Part shown: one piece after another, positions 37,462-44,700 of the stretch
Numbering within the stretch: position 1 is the stretch's first letter
How the letters are laid out: every line of letters begins with the position of its first letter
DNA from: Streptomyces broussonetiae
GTDB taxonomy: Bacteria; Actinomycetota; Actinomycetes; Streptomycetales; Streptomycetaceae
Reading direction: 5' to 3'
Length of the DNA: 64,000 nt
Assembly (NCBI RefSeq): GCF_009796285.1
Contig: NZ_CP047020.1
Span: forward strand, 2,356,001-2,420,000
Notes under the pieces: generated by a model
What the model was told of the DNA's origin: nothing
The model's input: only the letters and a program-made list of their open reading frames with translations
Database searches by the model: none
Translations under genes and position numbers: made by a program

Positions 37462-37503
37462 CCGGCGGTGCCGTACCGGCCTCAGGCCCCACGGCACCGC
37501 CGG
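37462..37503. terminator. bidirectional terminator
   Basis: A 13-bp perfect stem (37462-37474 with 37491-37503) between convergent genes. Confidence 0.75.
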
Positions 37504-37509
37504 CCGGTC

Positions 37510-38202
37510 TCACCTCTCGGCGTCGACCACGACCTCGTCCTCCTCGTCAGCCTCGACGAACTCGAGATCTTCGTCGTCCTCGTCGGTGTCCTCCTCGTCG
37601 TCGAACACCGCGCTCACGTCGAACCGGCACACCACCCCTTGCGGGTCGATGTGCTCGAACGGCGCCTCCAGCCACTCCCCGGCCTCCGGGGTCTCCTCCG
37701 CCGCGGTGACCCAGAGCGTGGAGTCGCCCTCCTCCAGGCCGAACTCCTTGTGCCGGGAGGCGATCTCGTCCGGTTCGAACTCGCCGAAGAGAACACCCAG
37801 CGCCCCGGGGACCGTGCCGGCGGCGCCCTCGGCCGAGCCACCGGCCTCGTCGTACTCCGCCGACTCGACCCGCTGGGCCTGCGCGAGGAGCCGCTGGGGT
37901 TCCGCAACGGCGTAGTCGCGGCGGATCAGCACACTGATCGCGCCCGGTTCCTCGGGACCCGCGTACGGCGGCAACTCGTCCGTACCGGGGATCTCGAAGG
38001 GCGTGACCTCGTCATAGCGGTCGTAGAGCAGCTCGTCGTACACCTCGGCGGCCGCGGCCAGCTGGTTGAACGCCTCGGAGACAGCCGGGTCGTCCTCCCC
38101 CGACCTGCGTTCGACCGCCGCCAGATGACGGTCGAGCGCGGTCTTGACCGCCTCGGCGGCGGCACGTACCTCGGCAGCGGTGGGCTGCGCAGCATCAGAC
38201 AT
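37510..38202 (-). CDS. conserved acidic protein of unknown function
   Basis: A 230-residue protein with a helical N-terminus (AAEAVKTALDRHLAAVERRSG), a middle mixed region (GAISVLIRRDYAVAEPQRLL) and a C-terminal tail made almost entirely of Asp and Glu (about residues 197-226). I do not recognise a named domain. Such tails often bind basic proteins or metals. The ATG at 38202 is supported by a TAGCGT hexamer exactly seven nt upstream, consistent with a leaderless mRNA. It diverges from a small DUF5703 gene with only 47 nt between the starts. Confidence 0.7.
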   Translation of the reverse strand: MSDAAQPTAAEVRAAAEAVKTALDRHLAAVERRSGEDDPAVSEAFNQLAAAAEVYDELLYDRYDEVTPFEIPGTDELPPYAGPEEPGAISVLIRRDYAVAEPQRLLAQAQRVESAEYDEAGGSAEGAAGTVPGALGVLFGEFEPDEIASRHKEFGLEEGDSTLWVTAAEETPEAGEWLEAPFEHIDPQGVVCRFDVSAVFDDEEDTDEDDEDLEFVEADEEDEVVVDAER

Positions 38203-38209
38203 AGTGCAG

Positions 38210-38215
38210 ACGCTA
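38210..38215 (-). promoter_or_regulatory. candidate leaderless promoter -10 for the acidic protein
   Basis: The minus strand reads TAGCGT, seven nt before the ATG at 38202. Confidence 0.45.
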
Positions 38216-38249
38216 TCCGTACCGGGCCCCAGCCCGCACAATAGATGCG

Positions 38250-38438
38250 ATGCCGGAATACGAATTTGTCGACGTGTACGTGCCTCGCGGGGTCTCCCGC
38301 AAGGAGGCCACACGTCTGCTGACGGACCATGCCGAGTACGGACACTGGGAGTTGGACCGACTGAGCCTGATGCGCGACGGCAGCCGCAGGGTGCGGTTGC
38401 GCCGACGGATCATCCGCCAGGTGCGTGCCACGTGGTGA
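38250..38438 (+). CDS. small DUF5703-type protein
   Basis: A 62-residue basic protein (MPEYEFVDVYVPRGVSRKEA at the start, ending in an Arg-rich RRVRLRRRIIRQVRATW). It matches a short conserved streptomycete family of unknown function that I recall as DUF5703. The strongly basic C-terminal half could bind nucleic acid or an acidic partner; the acidic protein next door is divergently transcribed, which is suggestive only. No ribosome site precedes the ATG, and a weak CACAAT lies seven nt upstream, so it may be leaderless. A strong terminator follows. Confidence 0.75.
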   Translation: MPEYEFVDVYVPRGVSRKEATRLLTDHAEYGHWELDRLSLMRDGSRRVRLRRRIIRQVRATW

Positions 38439-38452
38439 GGCTGGAGAGATGA

Positions 38453-38495
38453 ACGGAGCGGGCCCGGCCGGCACGGCAGGGCCCGCTCCGTTTTC
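38453..38495 (+). terminator. intrinsic terminator after the DUF5703 gene
   Basis: A 13-bp perfect stem (38453-38465 with 38479-38491) followed directly by a TTTT run. Confidence 0.85.
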
Positions 38496-38517
38496 CGCGC
38501 CGCCCGGCTCACCGCCG

Positions 38518-38542
38518 CCGTACGGCCCACAGTGCCGTACGG
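38518..38542 (-). terminator. candidate terminator of chpC
   Basis: Perfect 9-bp stem CCGTACGGC/GCCGTACGG with a 7-nt loop, 25 nt past the chpC stop. No T run. Confidence 0.5.
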
Positions 38543-38567
38543 ACTTGTCCGTGGCCGGTGTTGCCGC

Positions 38568-39368
38568 CTAGGCCGCGGCCCGCGCCTTGCGGTAGAGCAC
38601 CGCGCCCGCGAGCAGCGCGCCCGCGCCGGCCGGCAGCGCGAGGCCGAGCGGCAGGTCGCTGCCGGTGTGCGCGAGCTGGGCCGTGCCCGGGAGCTGGGCA
38701 CCACTGCCGCCCTGCTGCGCGACCTGGGAGGTCCCGTGGGATCCGTGCGACCCCTGTGGCCGGTGAGGCGTGTGACCTCCCTGACCGGGTGGGGTCGTCG
38801 GACCTCCCGGGTTCCCGGGGTGACCCGGGTGGCCGGGGTGACCCGGGTGGCCGGGGTGACCCGGGTGGCCCGGGTGGCCCGGCGGGTTGCCGTGGCCGCC
38901 CCCCGGTGGCCGGCCGTGCTGATCGCCGCCGCCGTTGGCACAGTCGTTGCCGGTGGTGGCGTTCCCCGCGCCGATGACGTTCACGCTGTTGCCGCAGACG
39001 TTCACGGGGACGTCGATCGGTACCTGCACGGTGTTGCCGGAGCCGACACCGGGAGAGCCGCCGGTGTGGCCGCCCGCGTGTGAACCGCCCGAGCCTCCGG
39101 AGCCACCGTGGTTCCCCGAAGTGCCGCCGTAATTGGCGCACTTGTTGCCCACCGCCGGGTTGAGCAGTCCGATGACGTTCACGGTGTTGCCGCAGACGTT
39201 CACCGGCACGTGCACCGGAGCCTGCACCGTGTTGCCGGACAGTACGCCGGGTGAGCCGGTCGCGGCGCCCGTGGCGCCGGAGTCCGCGTGGGCGTAGCCG
39301 CTCGCGGCGGCGATCACCCCGGTCGCTGCGGCCATCGTCATCAGGCCCTTGCGCGTGCTGTGTCGCAT
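38568..39368 (-). CDS. chpC: long chaplin with two chaplin domains and sorting signal
   Basis: Chaplins are secreted hydrophobic proteins that coat aerial hyphae and spores; the long ones are fixed to the cell wall by sortase. The 266-residue protein has a signal peptide (ending near SGYAHA), two chaplin domains (about residues 31-80 and 106-145, each with VNVCGN and a second Cys), a Gly/Pro/His linker with GHPGHPG repeats and a C-terminal LAHTG sorting motif followed by a hydrophobic helix and a KAR tail. It is assigned as chpC because chpH lies immediately upstream, as in S. coelicolor. It carries two domains, as expected of long chaplins. Confidence 0.9.
   Translation of the reverse strand: MRHSTRKGLMTMAAATGVIAAASGYAHADSGATGAATGSPGVLSGNTVQAPVHVPVNVCGNTVNVIGLLNPAVGNKCANYGGTSGNHGGSGGSGGSHAGGHTGGSPGVGSGNTVQVPIDVPVNVCGNSVNVIGAGNATTGNDCANGGGDQHGRPPGGGHGNPPGHPGHPGHPGHPGHPGHPGHPGNPGGPTTPPGQGGHTPHRPQGSHGSHGTSQVAQQGGSGAQLPGTAQLAHTGSDLPLGLALPAGAGALLAGAVLYRKARAAA
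38821..38883. repeat. 18-bp tandem repeat within chpC
   Basis: Three or more copies of an 18-bp unit (38821, 38839, 38857) encode the collagen-like GHPGHPG stretch. Unit length is a multiple of three, so copy number can vary without frameshift. The linker length between chaplin domains and wall anchor may therefore differ among strains. Confidence 0.8.
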
Positions 39369-39407
39369 GTTGGTTCCCCCCTGCCTTCGCTTCTCCAGGA
39401 AAGGCCG

Positions 39408-39446
39408 GTCGGCCCCGGAGCGCATGGGGCGCACTCCGGGGCCGAC
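39408..39446 (-). terminator. hairpin between chpH and chpC
   Basis: A 13-bp perfect stem (39408-39420 with 39434-39446), GC rich, no T run, in the 112-nt gap. It may end most chpH transcripts or work as an attenuator that lowers chpC expression relative to chpH. Confidence 0.6.
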
Positions 39447-39480
39447 GGCTTGTCACAGACGCCCCCTCAGGGAGCCTGCG

Positions 39481-39714
39481 TCACTTGTTGATGCAGGTGT
39501 TGCCGAAGGCGGGGTTCAGGAGCCCGATCACGTTGATCGTGTTGCCGCACACGTTCACCGGGACATGCACGGGCACCTGGACGACATTGCCGGAAACGAC
39601 ACCCGGGGAGTGCACGGCGGCACCCTGAGCACCGGAGTCGGCGACAGCCAGACCCGCGCCCGCGAGAACCAGCCCACCGGTGGCAGCCGCAGCAGCGACG
39701 ACCTTCTTGATCAT
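39481..39714 (-). CDS. chpH: short chaplin ChpH
   Basis: A 77-residue secreted chaplin that forms amphipathic amyloid-like fibrils on aerial hyphae and spores. It has a signal peptide (MIKKVVAAAAATGGLVLAG, cut near AVA) and one chaplin domain with HSPGVVSGN, VPVHVPVNVCGNTINVIGLL and the second Cys in FGNTCINK. The length of 77 aa equals the ChpH I recall from S. coelicolor. The ATG at 39714 has AAGGAGG six nt upstream. A BldN-type promoter candidate lies 50 nt upstream, agreeing with the known developmental control of chaplins. Confidence 0.95.
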   Translation of the reverse strand: MIKKVVAAAAATGGLVLAGAGLAVADSGAQGAAVHSPGVVSGNVVQVPVHVPVNVCGNTINVIGLLNPAFGNTCINK

Positions 39715-39764
39715 TATTCCTCCTTGTTGGCAATGCGATCCCAAGGTGCGGGATCGCATCACGT

Positions 39765-39792
39765 GTAACGAGGAGGGAGTAATGGAGCTACG
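39765..39792 (-). promoter_or_regulatory. chpH: candidate BldN sigma-factor promoter for chpH
   Basis: On the minus strand CGTAGC (39792-39787), exactly 16 nt, then CGTTAC (39770-39765). The BldN consensus I recall is CGTAAC-16-CGTTGA, so the -35 matches five of six and the -10 four of six bases. Confidence 0.6.
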
Positions 39793-39860
39793 AGCTTATG
39801 GTCGGATTCACTCTTCTCAGTCGCGCTCGTACGCGCGCCCGATTGCTCCAGGGCAGAGCC

Positions 39861-41186
39861 TCACGACGCGTCGATGAACCGGTCCAGCACGCGCACGCCG
39901 AACTGCAGGCCGTCCACCGGCACCCGCTCGTCCACACCGTGGAACATGCCCGCGAAGTCCAGCTCCGGCGGCAGCTTCAGCGGGGCGAAGCCGAAGCCGC
40001 GGATGCCGAGGTCGTCGAAGGACTTGGCGTCGGTACCGCCCGAGAGCATGTACGGAATCGCCTTGGCGGTGGGGTCCTCGGCCAGTAGCGCGGACTGCAT
40101 GGCCTCCACCAGCGCCCCCTCGAAGCCGGTCTCGACCGCCTTGTCGGCGTGCAGGTCCTCGCGCCGGACGTGCGGTCCGAGCAGCCGGTCGAGGTCGTCG
40201 AGGAACTCCTCCTCGTAGCCGGGCAGGAACCGGCCGTCGATGTGCGCGGTGGCCTCGCCCGGGATGACGTTGACCTTGTAACCGGCGTTCAGCTGGGTGG
40301 GGTTGGCCGTGTTGCTCAGCGTCGCACCGATCAGCTTGGCGATGCCGCCGAGCTTGGCGAGGGTGGCCTCCATGTTCTCCGGGTCCAGCTCGGTGCCGAG
40401 CGCGTCGCCCAGCTCGTCGAGGAAGGCCCGGGTGGTCTTGGTGACCCGCACCGGGAACTTGTGCCGGCCGACCCGGGCCACGGCCTCGGACAGCTCGGTG
40501 ATGGCGTTGTCCCGGTGGATCATCGAGCCGTGCCCGGCGGTGCCGGCCACGGTCAGCTTCATCCAGTGCATGCCCTTCTCGGCCGTCTGGATCAGATAGA
40601 GCCGGCGCTGCTCGTTCACCGTGAACGAGAAACCGCCGACCTCGCTGATCGCCTCGGTGACGCCCTCGAACAGCTCGGGGTGGCGGTCGACCAGGTGGCG
40701 GGCACCGTAGGTGCCGCCGGCCTCCTCGTCGGCGAGGAAGGCGACCACGATGTCCCGCGGGGGCCGCCGGCCGCTCCTGAGCCGGTCGCGCACGACCGCG
40801 AGGGTCATCGCGTCCATGTCCTTCATGTCGACGGCCCCGCGCCCCCACACGCACCCGTCGGCGATCTCACCGGAGAACGGGTGGTGGGTCCAGTCGTCGG
40901 CGTTGGCCGGGACGACGTCCAGGTGGCCGTGGATGAGCAGTGCGGGCCGCGAGGGGTCCTCCCCCTCGATGCGGGCCACGGTCGAGGCGCGACCGGGGTG
41001 GGACTCGTAGATCTTCGGCTCCAGCCCGACCTCGGCGAGCTTCTCTGCGGTCCACTCGGCGGCCCGGCGCTCGCCGGGGCCCGAGTGGTCGCCGTAGTTG
41101 CTGGTGTCGAATCGGATCAGCTCGCGGCAGAGGTCCACGACCTCGTCCTCGCCGGTGACGCTCCTGGCCGTGTCCGTCTCGCTCAC
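39861..41186 (-). CDS. M20-family metallopeptidase
   Basis: A 441-residue zinc hydrolase of the M20/ArgE/DapE/carboxypeptidase type. Metal motifs are in order: LLIHGHLDVVPA near residue 92, GRGAVDMKDMDA near 118, and VAFLADEEAGGTYGARHL near 148, with the bridging Glu doublet (EE). Later, GTAGHGSM near 218 is the dimerisation-domain His. A dipeptidase or N-acyl-amino-acid hydrolase activity is likely; substrate unknown. It is the upstream-most minus gene before tRNA-Leu, and three 20-bp repeats lie just upstream of its start. Confidence 0.9.
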   Translation of the reverse strand: MSETDTARSVTGEDEVVDLCRELIRFDTSNYGDHSGPGERRAAEWTAEKLAEVGLEPKIYESHPGRASTVARIEGEDPSRPALLIHGHLDVVPANADDWTHHPFSGEIADGCVWGRGAVDMKDMDAMTLAVVRDRLRSGRRPPRDIVVAFLADEEAGGTYGARHLVDRHPELFEGVTEAISEVGGFSFTVNEQRRLYLIQTAEKGMHWMKLTVAGTAGHGSMIHRDNAITELSEAVARVGRHKFPVRVTKTTRAFLDELGDALGTELDPENMEATLAKLGGIAKLIGATLSNTANPTQLNAGYKVNVIPGEATAHIDGRFLPGYEEEFLDDLDRLLGPHVRREDLHADKAVETGFEGALVEAMQSALLAEDPTAKAIPYMLSGGTDAKSFDDLGIRGFGFAPLKLPPELDFAGMFHGVDERVPVDGLQFGVRVLDRFIDAS

Positions 41187-41200
41187 GCTGTTCCTCCCGC

Positions 41201-41260
41201 TGTCACTACTGGTGGACCGCTGTCACTACTGGTGGACCACTGTCACTGCTGGTGGTCCTC
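41201..41260. repeat. three 20-bp tandem repeats upstream of the M20 gene
   Basis: TGTCACTACTGGTGGACCGC at 41201-41220, repeated at 41221-41240 (one change) and, with a few more changes, at 41241-41260. Each unit holds an imperfect palindrome, CACTACTGGTG. A spacing of two helical turns is typical of arrays for a dimeric regulator. Confidence 0.75.
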
Positions 41261-41441
41261 CTCATCCTCTCTCCGCTCCGGCCGTCACCCAAGAGCGGTC
41301 CCGGCCCGGTCACACGCCGTTCACGCGCGACCGGCCCCGGGAACAGGGGGTGATCAGACACCCCAGAAAGCCTGGTAATGTTTCCTTCGTCGCCGCGAGG
41401 GACGCCCCGCCAAAAGGGATCTCCCGCACGACAGACACCTT

Positions 41442-41529
41442 GTCCGGGTGGCGGAATGGCAGACGCGCTAGCTTGAGGTGCTAGTGCCCTTTATCGGGCG
41501 TGGGGGTTCAAGTCCCCCCTCGGACACCA
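41442..41529 (+). tRNA. tRNA-Leu(GAG)
   Basis: An 88-nt cloverleaf. The acceptor arm pairs GTCCGGG with CTCGGAC; the anticodon stem pairs CTAGC with GCTAG around loop TTGAGGT, giving anticodon GAG (reads CUC and CUU). A long variable arm (TGCCCTTTATCGGGCG) marks a class II tRNA, GGTTCAAGTCC is the T arm, and the 3' CCA is encoded. Confidence 0.95.
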
Positions 41530-41533
41530 GCTG

Positions 41534-41565
41534 GGGCCCCTGTTTCATCAGGGGCCCTTTTGCTT
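41534..41565 (+). terminator. terminator after tRNA-Leu
   Basis: A 9-bp perfect stem (41534-41542 with 41549-41557) with a 6-nt loop, then TTTTGCTT. Confidence 0.9.
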
Positions 41566-41788
41566 GTGTCCTGAGCAGGTTCGCACACCAACTGCCCTTG
41601 TATGCCCACTTCTTGGCTGTGTGTGGGACATGTCTCGTGCGGCGCGAAGAAGGCCAGCTCAGCGGCCTGGAGCCGACTCTTTCACACCGGCCGGTACCGG
41701 CCTCCCGAGTGGCCGGACCCAGAAGTGGCGCCTAGCGTCGTACTAAAATTTCTGGTTTGTAACTCAGCCGGACCAGACGCGAGGACCG
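41566..41788. other. intergenic region ahead of the Pls-like gene
   Basis: An AT-rich patch around 41739-41762 holds TAGCGT (41733-41738) and TACTAAAATTT (from 41741), which may be a promoter, but no paired -35 is clear. No duplicated tRNA end or attachment site was found. Confidence 0.4.
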
Positions 41789-44700
41789 ATGGCAGCCATA
41801 GACGAGAGCAGTGCTCTCGGCCTGCTCGATGAAGAGATCCGCACGGAGTTCGGCGACAGGGCGCGGTTCTCCGCGGGGTCCGCCGCCCGGCCGCGGACCC
41901 TGGTCGACGTGTTCGAGGCGACCGTGCGGACCTACCCGGACGAGCCCGCCCTGGACGACGGTACGACGTGTCTCACCTATCGTGCGCTGGCCGTCGAGGT
42001 GGAGCGGCTGCGGCGGCGACTCGCCGAGCACGGGGTCGGGCTCGGCGACCGGGTCGGCGTGCGGGTGCCCTCCGGGACCAACGATCTGTACGTCGCGATT
42101 CTCGCCGTGCTCACGGTCGGCGCCGCCTACGTGCCCGTGGACGCCGAGGATCCGGACGAGCGGGCCGAGCTGGTGTTCGGCGAGGCGGCGGTGCGGGCCG
42201 TCATCGGGGCCGGGCACGCCATCGGCGTCCAGGGCACCACCGGCGCACCCGCCGCGCGGCCCGGAACCGGGCACGACGCGTGGATCATCTTCACCTCCGG
42301 GTCCACCGGGAAGCCCAAGGGCGTCGCCGTCACCCACCGCAGTGCCGCCGCGTTCGTGGACGCCGAGGCGGCCCTCTTCCTCACCGAGGAGCCGATCGGG
42401 CCCGGGGACCGGGTGATGGCCGGGCTGTCCGTCTCCTTCGACGCGTCCTGCGAGGAGATGTGGCTGGCCTGGCGCTACGGCGCCTGTCTGGTGCCGGTGC
42501 CCCGGTCGCAGGTCAGGAGTGGTGCCGATCTCGGGCCGTGGCTGGTCGAGCAGGAGATCACTGTGGTGTCCACGGTGCCGACGCTGGCCGCGCTGTGGGA
42601 GCCGGAGACCCTGAACGACGTACGGCTGCTGATCTTCGGCGGGGAGGCCTGTCCGCCCGAGCTGGCGCAGCGGCTGGTCACCGAGGGGCGCGAGGTGTGG
42701 AACACCTACGGGCCGACCGAGGCGACCGTCGTGGCCTGTGCCTCCCTGCTGACCGGCGAGGAGCCGATCCGGATCGGGCTGCCCCTGGACGGCTGGGAAC
42801 TCGCCGTCGTCGACGACGACGGCGAGCCCGTGGCCATGGGCGGCAGTGGGCAGCTGGTGATCGGCGGGGTCGGGCTCGCGCGGTATCTCGACGCCGAGAA
42901 GGACGCGGAGAAGTACGCGCCGCTCGAGTCGCTGGGGTGGGAGCGGGCCTACCGGAGCGGGGATCTGGTCAGAGCGGAGCCCGAGGGACTGATCTTCCTC
43001 GGGCGGGCCGACGAGCAGATCAAGCTCGGGGGGCGGCGGATCGAGCTGGGCGAGGTGGATGCCGCGCTCCAGGCGCTGCCCGGTGTCGCCGGGGCCGCGG
43101 CCGCCGTGCGCACCGCCCGCAGCGGCAATCAGCTGCTGGTGGGCTATGTCGTCACCCAGGACGGCTGGGACCAGGCGGTCGCCGTCGAGAAGCTGCGCGC
43201 CGAGCTGCCCGCCGCGCTGGTGCCGCTGCTCGCGCCGGTCGCCGAGCTGCCGACCCGGACGTCCGGGAAGGTGGACCGTAACGCCCTGCCCTGGCCGCTG
43301 GAGGGCGTCGAGACGCCCAAGGCCGACCTGTACGGCACCGAGGCGTGGCTCGCCGAGCAGTGGGCCGAGGTGCTGGGCATCCCGGTGACCAGCGCCTCCG
43401 ACGACTTCTTCGCGATCGGCGGCGGCAGCCTGGCCGCCGCCCAGCTCACCACCCGGCTGCGCACCCGCTACCCGAGCGCCGCCGTCCTCGACATCTACCA
43501 GCAGCCCACCTTGCGCAAGCTGGCCCGCCGACTGCAGGAGTCGGCGCAGGACGCCAACGGGACCCGTACGGTCGCGCCGGTGCCGGTCCGCGCCCAGGCC
43601 CTTCAGCTCCTGCTGCTGCTTCCGCTCTTCACACTGCTCGGGCTGCGCTGGACGCTGGTCCTGGCCGCCGTCGGAAATCTGCTGCCGGGGTACGCCTGGC
43701 TGCCGACCGCCCCGTGGTGGCTGCTCGGCGCCGGCGCGCTGGTGCTCTTCACTCCGCCGGGCCGGATCGCGCTCGCGGCGGGCGGGGCACGGCTGCTGCT
43801 GCGGGGACTGGAGCCCGGACGGTACCCGCGCGGCGGGGGCGTGCATCTGCGGCTGTGGACGGCCGAGCGGCTGGCCGAGTTCAGTGGGGCGACCACGCTG
43901 ACCGGCTCCTGGCTGGAGCGGTATGCCCGGGCGCTGGGCGCGAAGGTGGGCCAGGACGTGGACCTGCACTCGCTGCCGCCGGTCACCGGCATGCTCAAGC
44001 TGGGCCGGGGCGCGGCCGTCGAGTCCGAGGTCGACCTGTCCGGGTACTGGCTGGACGGCGACCGGCTGGTGGTCGGCTCGGTCAAGGTGGGCGCGCACGC
44101 CACCGTCGGCACCCGCAGCATGCTGTTCCCGGGCGCCCGGGTCGGCAAGCGGGCCGAGGTGGCTCCCGGTTCGGCGGTCGGCGGGCAGGTCCCGACCGGC
44201 CAGCGCTGGGCGGGTGCACCCGCGGTGAAGCTCGGCAAGGCCAAGCGCAACTGGCCGAAGGAACGCCCGCAGCGGGGCACGTACTGGCGGGTCATGTACG
44301 GGCTCACCGGGCTCGCGCTGAGCGCCCTGCCGCTGGCCGCGGGGGTGGCCGCGCTGCTGGTCGCCCGGCTCTTCGTGGCGCCCGGCGCGGCCGTCGGGGA
44401 GGCCCTGCGCGGGGCGGCGCTCGCTCTGGTCCCGGCCACGCTCGCGTACGGGCTGGCGTACGCGCTGCTGATCCTGGTCGCCGTACGGGCGCTGAGCCTC
44501 GGTCTGCGCGAGGGCACGCACCCCACGCACAGCCGGGTCGGCTGGCAGGCGTGGACGGTGACGCAGCTGATGGACCGCTCGCGCGAGACGCTGTTCCCGC
44601 TGTACGCCGGGCTGGTCACGCCGGTGTGGCTGCGGCTGCTGGGGATGCGGATCGGGCGGCGCGCCGAGGTGTCGACCGTGCTCGCGCTGCCGAGCCTGAC

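Noticed and set aside
38821..38883. CRISPR-like array in chpC
   Set aside because: The short 18-bp units are contiguous, in frame and encode GHPGHPG; there are no spacers.
41442..41529. tRNA-Leu as an integration site for a mobile element
   Set aside because: No integrase, no second copy of the tRNA 3' end and no direct repeat were seen; the downstream genes have ordinary Streptomyces composition.
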